The notes under the pieces are model-generated. The model was not told the origin of the DNA, did not search any database, and worked only from the letters and a program-made list of their open reading frames with translations. DNA of 64,000 nt from Siccirubricoccus phaeus (GTDB lineage: Bacteria; Pseudomonadota; Alphaproteobacteria; Acetobacterales; Acetobacteraceae): positions 248,001 through 312,000 of the forward strand of contig NZ_SRXO01000003.1 in assembly GCF_008360935.1 (NCBI RefSeq), in the 5' to 3' direction. This document shows positions 44,379 to 53,856 of this stretch, one piece after another (position 1 is the first letter of the stretch; every line of letters starts with the position of its first letter). The translations under genes were made by a program, and so were the position numbers.

Positions 44379-44383
44379 GCAAG

Positions 44384-45241
44384 GTGCCCGCCGCGCGCGC
44401 CCATGGTCGCGAAGCCGCCGAGGAGGCAGCTCCCCCGCGCGCGCTCGGCCGCACGCTCGGCATCTTCGCCGCCGTCGCGGCGGCGCCGGATGGGCTGCCG
44501 CTGGCGGAACTCAGCGCCGCGCTCGGCAGCCCGAAAAGCAGCCTGCTCGCGCTGCTGCGTCCCCTCGCCGAGGAAGGCTTCCTGCTGCATGGCGCGGGGC
44601 GCTACCGGCTGGGGCCGGGGGCCTTCCGCCTCGCCGCGGCGATGCTCGCGGCACGGCGGCTGCCCGAGCAGCTGCGCGCGGCGATGGAATGGCTTGCCGA
44701 GCGCAGCGGCGAGACGGTGATCCTCACCTCCATCGACCGCGCGGCCGGGCTGGTGGTCTATGCCGAATGCATCGACAGCCGCCAGCCGGTCCGCTACGTG
44801 GTGCCGGCTGGCTCGACGCGGCCGCTGCATTGCTCGGCGGCGGGCCGCCTGCTGCTCGCCTTCCAGGACGAGGCGTTCCGCGAGCACTACCTGGAAACGA
44901 CGCCGCTGCGCCCGCTGACGCCGCTGACCGTGACCGACCGGGCGGCGCTGCGGGGCATCCTCGAACGGACGCGGCGGGACGGCATCAGCGTGACCGTGGG
45001 CGAAACCGTGCGCGGGGCGGCCGGCTGCGCCGCGCCGGTCTTCGACGCCGATGGCGGGGTCTCGCGCGCGCTGCTGCTCGGCGCCCCGGCCGACCGCTTC
45101 GGGCACGAGATGCCGCGGCTGGCCGCGCTGCTGCGCGAGGCGGCGGCGCGCGCCTCGGAACGCGGCGCCGGCCCGCCCGCCGCCCTCATGCCTTGCCGGC
45201 GCAGGCCGGCCAACCAGGTCAAGGGAGCAAGATCGTCATGA
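44384..45241 (+). CDS. IclR family transcriptional regulator
   Basis: 285 residues. The N-terminal winged helix-turn-helix (LGRTLGIFAAVAAAPDGLPL; SAALGSPKSSLLALLRPLAE) is followed by the IclR effector domain (RQPVRYVVPAGSTRPLHCSA; ALLLGAPADRFG). The GTG at 44384 avoids overlap with the gene before; a start at 44336 is possible. Its stop overlaps the next Bug start (ATGA). Control of the surrounding binding-protein and beta-oxidation genes is inferred from position. Confidence 0.85.
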   Translation: MPAARAHGREAAEEAAPPRALGRTLGIFAAVAAAPDGLPLAELSAALGSPKSSLLALLRPLAEEGFLLHGAGRYRLGPGAFRLAAAMLAARRLPEQLRAAMEWLAERSGETVILTSIDRAAGLVVYAECIDSRQPVRYVVPAGSTRPLHCSAAGRLLLAFQDEAFREHYLETTPLRPLTPLTVTDRAALRGILERTRRDGISVTVGETVRGAAGCAAPVFDADGGVSRALLLGAPADRFGHEMPRLAALLREAAARASERGAGPPAALMPCRRRPANQVKGARSS

Positions 45242-46215
45242 CCCATCGCCGCAGCCTGCTGCTCGCCGCCGCGGGCAGCCTCGCCGCGCCCGGCCTGCGC
45301 GCCCAGGGCGCCGAATGGCCCTCGCGCACCGTGCGCGTCATCGTCGGCTTCCCACCGGGCGGATCGGTGGACGTGCTGACGCGCATCCTCGCCGAACGCA
45401 TGCAGGCGCGCACCGGGCAGGCCTGGGTGGTGGAGAACCGGCCCGGCGCGGGCGGCAACATCAGCGCCGAGGCGCTCGCGCGATCGGCGCCGGACGGGCA
45501 CACCATCGCGATGCTGCCGATCAGCATCTACGCCATCAACCGCTTCCTCTATGCCCGGCTGCCCTTCGACCCGGACCGCGACCTGATCCCGGCGAGCCTG
45601 GTGTGGGATTTCCCCAACGTCGCCGTGGTGCCGGCGCAGCATGTGCCGGCGCGCGACATCGCCTCCTTCGTCGCCTGGGCGAAGGCGCGGCCCGGCGGCA
45701 TTTCCTACGGCTCCTCGGGCGTCGGCACGACGATCCACCTGTCCGGGGCGCTATTCGCCGCGCGCAACGGGATCGCGGCCACCCATGTGCCCTTCCGCGG
45801 TGCCGCGCAGACCATCCCGGCGATGCTCGCGGGCGACATCCACTTCGCCACCGACGGGCTCGCCTCCTACATGCCGCTGATCCAGGAGGGCAAGGTGCGC
45901 GCGCTCGCCATCACCTCCGACCGGCGCTGGTCCACCCTGCCCGATGTGCCGACCATGGCCGAGGCCGGCATGCCGGATTTCGTCATCATGCCCTGGAGCA
46001 CCTGGAGCTTCCCCGCCGGCACGCCGCCGCGCATCGTCGCGCGCCTGGCCGAGCTGGTGCGCGAGCTGACGGCAGGCCCCGAGATGGAACGCCGCGCGAT
46101 CGAGGTGGGGGCGCGCTGGCGCGCCATCACGCCGGAGGAAACGCGCGCCTTCATCCAGAGCGAATTGCCGCGCTGGCAGGAGATGGTCCGCATCTCGGGC
46201 GCAAGGGTCGAATGA
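45238..46215 (+). CDS. Bug/TctC family substrate-binding protein
   Basis: 325 residues; the ribosome site AAGGGAGCAAG precedes ATG 45238 inside the IclR end. The signal ends GLRAQG, followed by WPSRTVRVIVGFPPGGSVDV and WVVENRPGAGGNISAEAL. It is of a different subgroup from the four tandem copies: HGxTIAML, FLYARLPFDPDRDL and DGLASYMPLIQEGK resemble instead the mutated protein at 23092. A possible second ligand for this operon. Confidence 0.9.
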   Translation: MTHRRSLLLAAAGSLAAPGLRAQGAEWPSRTVRVIVGFPPGGSVDVLTRILAERMQARTGQAWVVENRPGAGGNISAEALARSAPDGHTIAMLPISIYAINRFLYARLPFDPDRDLIPASLVWDFPNVAVVPAQHVPARDIASFVAWAKARPGGISYGSSGVGTTIHLSGALFAARNGIAATHVPFRGAAQTIPAMLAGDIHFATDGLASYMPLIQEGKVRALAITSDRRWSTLPDVPTMAEAGMPDFVIMPWSTWSFPAGTPPRIVARLAELVRELTAGPEMERRAIEVGARWRAITPEETRAFIQSELPRWQEMVRISGARVE

Positions 46216-46226
46216 GGAACACAGGC

Positions 46227-47120
46227 ATGGAAACTTCCGCCACATCACGACGCTACGGCTTCAACGACGCGGAGCTGCTGGCGCAGCCGACGGTGTTCCG
46301 TCCGGGGCTGTTCGCCGGGCAGACGGTGCTGGTTTCGGGCGCCGGCAGCGGGCTCGGCAAGGCGGTGGCGGCGCTGTTCGCGCGGCTCGGCGCGCGGCTG
46401 GCGATCTGCGGGCGCGATCCGGCGCGGCTGGGGGCGGCCGCGGCGCTGCTGCGCGGCCTCGGCGCCGAGGTGATCGCGGTGCCGATGAGCATCCGCGACC
46501 CCGACCAGGTGCAGGCGCTGATCGAGCGCGTCTGGGCCGAGGCGGGCGGGCTCGACCTGCTGGTGAACAATGCCGGCGGGCAGTTCCCGCAGGCCGCGCT
46601 CGACTACACCGCGAAGGGCTGGAACGCGGTCATCGACACCAACCTCAACGGCACCTGGTACATGATGCAGGCGGCCGCGCGCGCCTGGGTGGCGGCCAAG
46701 CGGCCCGGCGCCATCGTCAACATCGTCGCCGACATCTGGCGCGGCATGCCCGGCATCGCCCATACCTGCGCCGCGCGCGCGGGCGTGGTCTATGTCTCGA
46801 AAAGCGTCGCGGTGGAATGGGCGCCGCACCGCATCCGGGTGAACTGCGTCGCGCCCGGCTGCGTCGAGACCACGGCCTTCAGCCTCTATCCGCCGGAAGG
46901 CAGCGCGACCTTCTACGAAGCCAACCCGATGCTGCGCGCCGGCGACGCGCAGGACATCGCCGAGGCGTGCTGCTACCTCGCCGCGCCATCGGGCAAGTTC
47001 GTCACCGGCGAGGTGGTCACGGTGGATGGCGGGCAGCAGCTCTGGGGCGACCCCTGGCCGATCGGCCGGCCCGACTATTTCAGGATCCCGCATGGCGCCG
47101 CCCCGGCGCCGAAGGAGTGA
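46227..47120 (+). CDS. SDR reductase, peroxisomal trans-2-enoyl-CoA reductase (PECR)-like
   Basis: 297-residue short-chain dehydrogenase. TVLVSGAGSGLGKAVAALFA binds NADP(H); NNAGGQFPQ with KGWNAVIDTNLNGTWYMMQA matches PECR and 2,4-dienoyl-CoA reductases closely. The usual YxxxK motif is replaced by AARAGVVYVSKSVAVEWAP, the variant of that subgroup. It should reduce an enoyl- or dienoyl-CoA. The ATG at 46227 follows GAGGA; an earlier ATG at 46212 overlaps the Bug stop. Confidence 0.85.
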   Translation: METSATSRRYGFNDAELLAQPTVFRPGLFAGQTVLVSGAGSGLGKAVAALFARLGARLAICGRDPARLGAAAALLRGLGAEVIAVPMSIRDPDQVQALIERVWAEAGGLDLLVNNAGGQFPQAALDYTAKGWNAVIDTNLNGTWYMMQAAARAWVAAKRPGAIVNIVADIWRGMPGIAHTCAARAGVVYVSKSVAVEWAPHRIRVNCVAPGCVETTAFSLYPPEGSATFYEANPMLRAGDAQDIAEACCYLAAPSGKFVTGEVVTVDGGQQLWGDPWPIGRPDYFRIPHGAAPAPKE

Positions 47121-47124
47121 GAGC

Positions 47125-47922
47125 GTGGACGACAAGGACCCGATACTGTTCGATGTGGATGCGGCGAGCGGGGTGGCGACGCTCACCCTCAACCGCCCCG
47201 AACGCTTCAACGCCTTCAACCGGCCGATGCTGCTGCGCTGGCGCGAATGCCTCGACCGCGTCGAGCGCGACGGCACCATCCGCGCCCTGGTGGTGACCGG
47301 GGCGGGCCGCGCCTTCTGCGCCGGCGGCGAGATGGACGAGCTGGAATCCTTCCTCGATGCCTCCTCGGAGGAACGCAAGGGCTTCCTGTGGGACAGCGTG
47401 CACCCGATCGCGCTGACGCTCGAGCGCATCGACCGCCCGGTGATCGCCGCGCTCAACGGCACGGCGCGCGGCGCCGGGCTCGACATGGCGCTGATGTGCG
47501 ACATCAGGATCGCCGATCGCGGCGTGCTGCTGGCCGAAAGCTACATCGCCATGGGGCTGATGCCGGGCGATGGCGGCAGCTGGTTCCTGCCGCGCCTGGT
47601 CGGCGTGCCGAAGGCGCTGGAACTGCTGTGGACCGGCGATGCCATCACCGGGGAGGAGGCGGAGCGCATCGGCCTGGTCAACCGCGCCGTGGCCGACGGG
47701 CAGGCGCTGGCCGAGGCGCGCGAACTCGCCGCGCGCATCGCCCGCCAGCCCGCCGCCGCCATCCGCTTCACCAAGCGCGCGGTGCAGCAGGGGATGCGGA
47801 TGGAGCTGCGCGCGCATCTCGACATGGTGTCCTCGCACATGGCGGTGCTCGAGGACATGCCCGACTTCGCCGATCGCGTGCGCGCCTTCAAGGCGCGCCG
47901 GCAGGCGCCGCGAGGCGGGTGA
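47125..47922 (+). CDS. Enoyl-CoA hydratase/isomerase family protein
   Basis: 265-residue crotonase beginning at a GTG after GAAGGAGTGAG. The oxyanion-hole block is GRAFCAGGEMDELE. At the first catalytic glutamate position it has Y (AESYIAMGLMPGDGGSWFLP), while the second (KALELLWTGD) is present; the aspartate in PGDGG is typical of PaaG-like isomerases. Isomerisation rather than simple hydration is likely. It overlaps the convergent CoA-transferase gene by 35 bases. Confidence 0.88.
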   Translation: MDDKDPILFDVDAASGVATLTLNRPERFNAFNRPMLLRWRECLDRVERDGTIRALVVTGAGRAFCAGGEMDELESFLDASSEERKGFLWDSVHPIALTLERIDRPVIAALNGTARGAGLDMALMCDIRIADRGVLLAESYIAMGLMPGDGGSWFLPRLVGVPKALELLWTGDAITGEEAERIGLVNRAVADGQALAEARELAARIARQPAAAIRFTKRAVQQGMRMELRAHLDMVSSHMAVLEDMPDFADRVRAFKARRQAPRGG

Positions 47923-49111
47923 CGCCGGCCTCGGCGAGGGCGGCGATCTCCTCCTCCGTGTAGCCGAGCTCGGCGAGCAGCTCCGCGCTGTGCTCGCCGA
48001 GGCGCGGCGCGTGACGGCAGATCGCGGGCGGGCTCGCGCTCCAGTTGGCGGCGGGCGGGCGCATGGCGCGCACGCGCCCCTCGCTCGGGTGGTCGGTCCA
48101 GCGGAACATGCCGACCTGCCTGAGGTGCGGGTCCTCGAGCAGCGTCTCGAGCGTGTTGAGCGGCGTCGCCGGGATGTCGGCGCGCTCGAAGGCGGCCAGC
48201 CACTCGGCGGTGCTGCGGTGGCGCAGCTCATCCTCGAGCATGGCGTGGATCTCGCGCGCATGGATGGTGCGGCTGGTCAGGCTGGCGAAGCGCGGGTCGC
48301 GCTCCATCACCTCGGGCCGGCCGACCAGCTCGAAGAAGCTGCGCCAGTGGCGGTCGGTATAGACCATGGCGCAGACAAAGCCGTCGGTCGTCGCGTAGGG
48401 GTGGCGCTCGGGCGCGAGGGAACGCGGATAGCCCGGCGGGCCCGCCGGCGGGTCGTAGGCGAGGCCGCCCATGTGGTCGCCGAGCACGAGCTGGGTGACG
48501 GTCTCGAACATCGGCACCTCGATCGCCTGGCCTTCGCCGGTGCGGCCGCGATGCACGAGGGCGCCGAGCGCGGCATTGGCGACGGTGGCGCCGACATGGC
48601 GGTCCATGATGGCGAGCGGGATGTAGCGCGGCACGCCATCCCCCGCCTGCGCGATCAGCGAGGGGACCGAGGCGATGCCCTGGATCAGGTCGTCGAAGGC
48701 CGGGCGCGCGGCATAGGGGCCGTCCTGGCCGAAGCCGACGGCGGCGACGTAGATGAGGCGCGGATTGGCCGCGCGCACCGCCTCGGCGCCGAGGCCGAGC
48801 CGCGCCATCGCCGCGGGGCGGATGTTGGTGATCAGCACGTCGGCGCGCCCGGCGAGACGCAGCAGCGCGGCCCGGCCTTCCGCGCGCTTGAGGTCGAGCA
48901 CGAGGCTGCGCTTGTTGCGGTTGGCGTTGAGGAAGAGCGGCCCCATGCCGGGATTCCGCATCGGCCCGATGCCGCGCACGGAATCGCCTTCGGGCGGCTC
49001 GACCTTGATCACGTCGGCGCCCATGTCGCCGAGGATCTGCGCGGCGACAGGCCCCATCAGGACCGAGGAGAGATCGAGCACGCGAATACCGTCGAGCGCC
49101 GCAACGGCCAT
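47888..49111 (-). CDS. Family III CoA-transferase (CaiB/BaiF)
   Basis: 407 residues with ALDGIRVLDLSSVLMGPVAA, GADVIKVEPPEGDSVRGIG and catalytic D140 in AARPAFDDLIQGIASV. It stands alone on the minus strand, tail to tail with the crotonase gene and head to head with the Bug gene at 49228, 116 bases away. The divergent pair may share a control region. The longer open frame beyond 49111 is in another frame. Confidence 0.92.
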   Translation of the reverse strand: MAVAALDGIRVLDLSSVLMGPVAAQILGDMGADVIKVEPPEGDSVRGIGPMRNPGMGPLFLNANRNKRSLVLDLKRAEGRAALLRLAGRADVLITNIRPAAMARLGLGAEAVRAANPRLIYVAAVGFGQDGPYAARPAFDDLIQGIASVPSLIAQAGDGVPRYIPLAIMDRHVGATVANAALGALVHRGRTGEGQAIEVPMFETVTQLVLGDHMGGLAYDPPAGPPGYPRSLAPERHPYATTDGFVCAMVYTDRHWRSFFELVGRPEVMERDPRFASLTSRTIHAREIHAMLEDELRHRSTAEWLAAFERADIPATPLNTLETLLEDPHLRQVGMFRWTDHPSEGRVRAMRPPAANWSASPPAICRHAPRLGEHSAELLAELGYTEEEIAALAEAGVTRLAAPAGAP

Positions 49112-49227
49112 GGAGTCTTCCTTCCCCTGATGCAGGCCGGCGGCGACGCTGGACGCGCGCGCGCCGGCTTCCGTAGTGTGCAGGCGCGGCGCGCGACGCG
49201 CCAGCCAATGCGGAGAGGAAACCTGCC

Positions 49228-50211
49228 ATGCACCCGTCGCGACGCGCGATCCTGCTGTCCATGCCCGGCCTTGCCGCGGCGCGCGCCGGCCTCGCGCAGA
49301 CGGCCGCCGCCTATCCCGCGCGCGCGGTGCGCGTGGTCATTCCCTCGGCGCCCGGGGGGCTGACCGACGGCTTCGTGCGGCTGGTCGGCGACGCGATGCA
49401 GCAGGCCTGGGGGCAGCCCTTCGTGATGGACCACAGGCCGGGCGCGGGCGGCATCGTCGGCACCGAGCATGTGGCGCGCGCGGCGCCGGACGGACACACG
49501 CTGCTGATGGGCAATATCGGCCCGCTGGGCATCAATCCCGGCCTCTATCCGCGCCTGCCCTACGACGCCGCGCGCGACCTCGCGCCGGTCTCGCTGGTCG
49601 CCGTCTATCCGAACGTGCTGGTGGTCAACCCCGCGGTGCCGGCGCGCAACGTCGCCGAGCTGGTGGCGCTGGCCAAGGCGCGGCCCGGCGCGCTGCGCTT
49701 CGCCTCGGCGGGGATCGGGCAGTCGCAGCATCTCTCGGGCGAGATGTTCAACGTGACCGCCGGGGTGCAGATGACTCATGTGCCCTATCGCGGCACCGGT
49801 CCGGCGCTGTCGGACGTGATAGGCGGCCATGTCGAGATGATGTTCAGCAACCTGCCGCCGGCGGTGGAGGCGATCCGTGCCGGGCGGCTGCGCGCCCTCG
49901 GCGTCACCGGCACCGCGCGCAGCGCGGTGCTGCCCGAGGTGCCGACCATCGCCGAGGCCGGCGTGCCCGGCTATGAGGTGTTCTCCTGGATCGCGCTGGT
50001 CGGCCCCGCCGGCATGCCCGGCGAGATCGTCGCCAGGCTGCACGCCGAGACCGCGCGGGTGGCGCGGACCGAGGAGGCGGGCCGCTACTACCTCTCCCTC
50101 GGCGCCGAGCCGCGCACGGAGCTGAGCCCGGAGCAGGCCGGCGCCTACATGCAGCGCGAGCGCGAGCGCTGGGCGGAGCTGATCCGCCGCGCCGACATCC
50201 GCCCGGAATAG
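49228..50211 (+). CDS. Bug/TctC family substrate-binding protein
   Basis: 327 residues from the ATG after GGAGAGGAAAC. The signal is MHPSRRAILLSMPGLAAARA, cleaved near GLAQT. The mature part has VRVVIPSAPGGLTDGFVRLV (glycine-leucine in place of the usual GPT), HTLLMGNIGPLGINPGLYPR and FASAGIGQSQHLSGEMFNVT. The C-terminus is IRRADIRPE, unlike the LRIE group. It is monocistronic, between the divergent CoA-transferase and the GntR gene. Confidence 0.9.
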   Translation: MHPSRRAILLSMPGLAAARAGLAQTAAAYPARAVRVVIPSAPGGLTDGFVRLVGDAMQQAWGQPFVMDHRPGAGGIVGTEHVARAAPDGHTLLMGNIGPLGINPGLYPRLPYDAARDLAPVSLVAVYPNVLVVNPAVPARNVAELVALAKARPGALRFASAGIGQSQHLSGEMFNVTAGVQMTHVPYRGTGPALSDVIGGHVEMMFSNLPPAVEAIRAGRLRALGVTGTARSAVLPEVPTIAEAGVPGYEVFSWIALVGPAGMPGEIVARLHAETARVARTEEAGRYYLSLGAEPRTELSPEQAGAYMQRERERWAELIRRADIRPE

Positions 50212-50254
50212 CCGCCGCCGCGCCCCTTGCCGCGTGCCGGGGCGCATGCGATCC

Positions 50255-50269
50255 TGATTGCTCCAATGA
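50255..50269. promoter_or_regulatory. Operator-like palindrome before the GntR gene
   Basis: TGATTG-CTC-CAATGA is palindromic in five of six arm pairs and lies 48 bases before the chosen GntR start. Autoregulation by the GntR protein at such a site is common, but the match to a known motif is not shown. Confidence 0.3.
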
Positions 50270-50317
50270 TTGACCGCGGCGCCCATGGCGGCGCCGCGGC
50301 GTGATGGGTGGACGTCG

Positions 50318-51055
50318 ATGCGGCTGACCGAAGTCAAGACGCAGCGCGCCTTCGAGGCGATATCGAGCCAGATCACCGAACGGATCCGCCGCGGTGAACT
50401 GCGCGCGGGCGACCGCCTGCCCAATGAGCGCGAACTCGCCGACGCCTTCGCGGTCAGCCGCCATGCGGTGCGCGAGGCGCTGCGCTCGATGGAATCGGTC
50501 GGGCTGCTGCATCTCCGCAAAGGGGCGACCGGGGGCGCCTTCGTCTCGGGCGGGCGGCCCGAGGCGGTGGCCGAGGCGATGCGCGGCATGTTCTATGTCG
50601 GCGGCATCTCGCTGGCGGAACTGACCGAGGCGCGGCTCGAGATCGAGACGGCAGTGCTGCGGCTCGTCTGCGGCAGACTCGACGAGGCCGGGCTCGCGCT
50701 GCTCGAGGACAACGTCGCCGCCGCCGAGCGCGCCACCGAGGCGGGCGACAACGCCGCCAAGGTGACGCTGAACATCCGCTTCCACGAATTGCTCGCCACC
50801 CTGACCGGCAACACGGTGCTGGTGGTGATGATGAAGGCGCTGCTCGACATCCTGCGCGAATTCGCCCAGCGCGTCGGGCCGGTGACGCAGATGGACGTCA
50901 TCGCCTCCCGCCGGCGGCTGCTGCGCCACCTGCGCGCCGGGCGGCAGGACAGCGCCGTGGCCGAGCTGGTCCGCTGCCTGCGCGCGGTGCACCGTCACTA
51001 CCTCGGCGCGCTGAAGGGGCGCGGGGCCGCCGCGCCGGGGATGCCGGGGCGATGA
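50318..51055 (+). CDS. GntR/FadR family transcriptional regulator
   Basis: 245 residues. The N-terminal winged helix-turn-helix (AFEAISSQITERIRRGELRA; LPNERELADAFAVSRHAVRE; RSMESVGLLHLRKGA) is followed by an all-helical FCD domain with histidines suited to metal binding (IRFHELLATLTGN). Three starts are possible (TTG 50270, ATG 50285, ATG 50318); the last gives the usual FadR-type beginning. Its stop overlaps the CoA-transferase start (ATGA), so regulator and operon are co-transcribed. Confidence 0.88.
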   Translation: MRLTEVKTQRAFEAISSQITERIRRGELRAGDRLPNERELADAFAVSRHAVREALRSMESVGLLHLRKGATGGAFVSGGRPEAVAEAMRGMFYVGGISLAELTEARLEIETAVLRLVCGRLDEAGLALLEDNVAAAERATEAGDNAAKVTLNIRFHELLATLTGNTVLVVMMKALLDILREFAQRVGPVTQMDVIASRRRLLRHLRAGRQDSAVAELVRCLRAVHRHYLGALKGRGAAAPGMPGR

Positions 51056-52257
51056 GCGCGCCCGCCGCCGCGTCCGGCCCGCTGGCGGGGATGCGGATCC
51101 TCGACCTCAGCACGCTGATCGTCGGGCCCTATGCGACGCAGATCCTCGGCGACTACGGCGCCGACATCATCAAGGTCGAGGCGCCGGACGGCGACATCAT
51201 GCGAAACTCCGGGCCGGGGCGCGGGGCGGGGATGGGGCACATGTTCCTCCATGCCAACCGTAACAAGCGCTCGGTGGTGCTCGACCTCAAGCGGGAGGAA
51301 GGGCGGCAGGCGGTGCTCGCGCTCGCGCGCGGGGCGGATGCGCTGATCTACAACCTTCGGCCGGCGGCGATGGACAGGCTCGGGCTCGGGCACGACGCGG
51401 TGGCCGCGGTCAATCCCGGCATCGTCTATGCGGGCGCCTTCGGCTTCAGCCAGCGCGGCCCCTATGCCGACCGGCCGGCCTATGACGACCTGATCCAGGG
51501 CATGGCGGGCATCGCCTCGCTGTCGGCGATCGCGGCGGGGGAGCCGCGCTACGCGCCGCTGGTGCTGGCCGACCGGGTGGTGGCGCTGCAACTGGCCAAT
51601 GCGGTGCTCGGCGCGCTGCTGCACCGGGCGCGGACCGGGCGCGGCCAGCGGGTGGACGTGCCGATGTTCGAGGGGCTGCTCGAACTCGTGCTGGGGGAGC
51701 ATCTCGCCGGCCTTGCCTTCCGCCCGGCGGAGGGGCCCTTCGGCCATGCCCGCAGCCTGTCGCGGGAGCGGCGGCCCTTCCGCACCGCCGACGGCCATGT
51801 CTGCCTGCTGCTCTACAACGACGCGCAGTGGCGCCGCTTCCTCGGCTGCATCGGCCGGTCCGAACTGATGGAGGATGCGCGCTTCGCCACCTATGCCGAG
51901 CGGATGCGGCATGTGGACGTGGTCTATGGCTTTCTCGCCGAGACGCTGGCCGCGCGCTCGACCGAGGAATGGCTGGCGCTGCTGGCCGAGGCCGACGTGC
52001 CGGTGGCGCGCATGGCCGCCATCCCCGACCTGCTCGAGGACGAGCACCTGCGCGCGATCGGCTATTTCCGTGAGATGGAGCATCCGAGCGAGGGCGCCAT
52101 CCTCGGCCTCGCGGTGCCGTCGGAATGGTCGGATTCGCCGCCCTCCATCCGCCGCCACGCGCCGCTTCTCGGCGAGCATACCGAGGAAGTGCTGCGCGAG
52201 GCCGGGCTCGATGCCGAGGCGATCGCCCGGCTTTGCAAACCCACCGAGAAGATCTGA
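51052..52257 (+). CDS. Family III CoA-transferase (CaiB/BaiF)
   Basis: 401 residues with PLAGMRILDLSTLIVGPYAT, GADIIKVEAPDGDIMRNSG, HANRNKRSVVLDLK and catalytic D145 in ADRPAYDDLIQGMAG. It closely follows the pattern of the 39106 and 47888 proteins and is separated from the next gene by five bases. First enzyme gene of the GntR-controlled operon. Confidence 0.92.
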   Translation: MSAPAAASGPLAGMRILDLSTLIVGPYATQILGDYGADIIKVEAPDGDIMRNSGPGRGAGMGHMFLHANRNKRSVVLDLKREEGRQAVLALARGADALIYNLRPAAMDRLGLGHDAVAAVNPGIVYAGAFGFSQRGPYADRPAYDDLIQGMAGIASLSAIAAGEPRYAPLVLADRVVALQLANAVLGALLHRARTGRGQRVDVPMFEGLLELVLGEHLAGLAFRPAEGPFGHARSLSRERRPFRTADGHVCLLLYNDAQWRRFLGCIGRSELMEDARFATYAERMRHVDVVYGFLAETLAARSTEEWLALLAEADVPVARMAAIPDLLEDEHLRAIGYFREMEHPSEGAILGLAVPSEWSDSPPSIRRHAPLLGEHTEEVLREAGLDAEAIARLCKPTEKI

Positions 52258-52262
52258 GGGAC

Positions 52263-52658
52263 ATGGACCGCGACACGCTCGCCGAACGCATCGTCAGGGC
52301 GCCCTTCCATCGCTGGCTCGGCCTTGAGGTCGCGTCGGCGGACGCGACCGGCGTCGAGCTCGTCATGCCCTGGCGCGAGGAGATCATCAGCCGCGCCGAT
52401 CCGCCCATCATGCATGGCGGGGTGGTGGCGGCGCTGATCGACACCGCAGGGCTCTATGCCGTGCTGGCGGCGGGCGGCAGCGCCATCGGCACCGCCTACA
52501 TGCATGTGGACTACCATCGCCCGGTGGTCAGCGGCACGGTGCGGGTGCGCGCCCGCGCGCTCAAGCTCGGGCGCCGCATCTCGGTGGCCGAGGCGATGGT
52601 CTATGGCGAGGGGCCGGAGCCGCTGGCCAGCGGCCGCGGCGGCTATTTCCCGCCATGA
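52263..52658 (+). CDS. PaaI-type hotdog thioesterase
   Basis: 131-residue acyl-CoA thioesterase. The active-site block is PPIMHGGVVAALIDTAGLYA (HGG plus an acidic residue on the central helix), followed by MHVDYHRPVVSGTVRVRARA. It could release CoA from dead-end intermediates made by the two flanking CoA-transferases. The ATG at 52263 lies just after GAGGGAC. Confidence 0.88.
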   Translation: MDRDTLAERIVRAPFHRWLGLEVASADATGVELVMPWREEIISRADPPIMHGGVVAALIDTAGLYAVLAAGGSAIGTAYMHVDYHRPVVSGTVRVRARALKLGRRISVAEAMVYGEGPEPLASGRGGYFPP

Positions 52659-52677
52659 ACGACGGACGGAAGGACGC

Positions 52678-53856
52678 ATGACGACGATGATGGGACTTGC
52701 CGGCACGCTGGCGGGCATCCGGGTGCTCGATCTCAGCCAGGGCATCGCGGGGCCGCATGGCGCCTGCCTGCTCGGCGACCTCGGCGCCGATGTGGTGAAG
52801 GTCGAGCCCCCCGAGGGCGACTGGGGCCGGCGTCTCGGCGCCGCGCCGGGGGAGGTCGGGCCCACCTTCCACAGCTTCAACCGCGGCAAGCGCAGCATCG
52901 TGCTCGACCTGCGGCAGGAGAGCGCGCGCGAGACGGCGCGTGCGCTCGCCGCGCGCGCCGATGTGGTGATCGAGAGCAACCGCCCCGGCGTGGCGCGGCG
53001 GCTCGGCCTCGACCATGCCACGCTGTCGGCCGGGCGGCCGGAGCTGATCTACGTGGCGGTCAGCGGCTTCGGCCAGGACGGCCCCTATGCCGAGCGGCCG
53101 GCGACCGATTCCATCGTGCAGGCCTTCACCGGCCTGCCGCACGGCGCCAGCACCACCGGCGAGCCGCTGCGGATCCGCTTCGGCATCGTCGATGTCGGCG
53201 CCGGCGTCTATGCCAGCCAGGCGGTGCTGGCGGCGCTGCTGCTGCGCGCCCGCACCGGGCGGGGCGGGCTGCTCGACATCAACCTCACCCATGTCTCCGC
53301 CGCGCTGCAGGCCTACAAGCTGGCCGAGGCGGCGGGCCCCGCGGGCAGCGAGCCGCGCGAGCTGGTCGCGGGCATCGGCACATATGCCACCGCCGATGGC
53401 CACCTGGTGGTGGCCGGCGTGCAGGAGCGGCATTTCGGCATCCTGCTCGACGTCGTCGGCCGCGCCGACCTGCGGAGCGATCCGCGCTTCGCCGAGCCCG
53501 GAGCGCGGCTGGCCAACCAGGCGGCGCTGCGCGGCCTGATCGCCGAGGCGATCCGCCTGCGGCCCACCGCGCATTGGGTGGCGGCGATGGGCGCGGCGGG
53601 GCTGCCCTGCCAGGAATTGCTGACCTATGGCCGCTTCCGGCAGGACCCGCATGTGCGTGCGGTGAACCTCGTGGAAGATGTTGCCTATGCGGGGCAATGG
53701 CCCCTGCCATCCGTGCGTTGCCCCGGCCTTCCGCAAACGGAGTTCGCGGCCCGCCGCGCCCCCGCGCTCGGCGAGCATACGCGCGAGATCCTGGCCGAGG
53801 CGGGGCTCGGCCACATGTCCGACTGCGAAACCCAGCGCCAAGAGGCCATGCGATGA
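52678..53856 (+). CDS. Family III CoA-transferase (CaiB/BaiF), divergent
   Basis: 392 residues. TLAGIRVLDLSQGIAGPHGA, GADVVKVEPPEGDWGRRLG and catalytic D144 in AERPATDSIVQAFTGLP are present. It is less like the other copies: residues around the donor-acid loop differ (PHGASTTGEPLRIRFGIVDV), so its acid is probably different. The stop overlaps the flavoprotein gene start (ATGA). Confidence 0.9.
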   Translation: MTTMMGLAGTLAGIRVLDLSQGIAGPHGACLLGDLGADVVKVEPPEGDWGRRLGAAPGEVGPTFHSFNRGKRSIVLDLRQESARETARALAARADVVIESNRPGVARRLGLDHATLSAGRPELIYVAVSGFGQDGPYAERPATDSIVQAFTGLPHGASTTGEPLRIRFGIVDVGAGVYASQAVLAALLLRARTGRGGLLDINLTHVSAALQAYKLAEAAGPAGSEPRELVAGIGTYATADGHLVVAGVQERHFGILLDVVGRADLRSDPRFAEPGARLANQAALRGLIAEAIRLRPTAHWVAAMGAAGLPCQELLTYGRFRQDPHVRAVNLVEDVAYAGQWPLPSVRCPGLPQTEFAARRAPALGEHTREILAEAGLGHMSDCETQRQEAMR

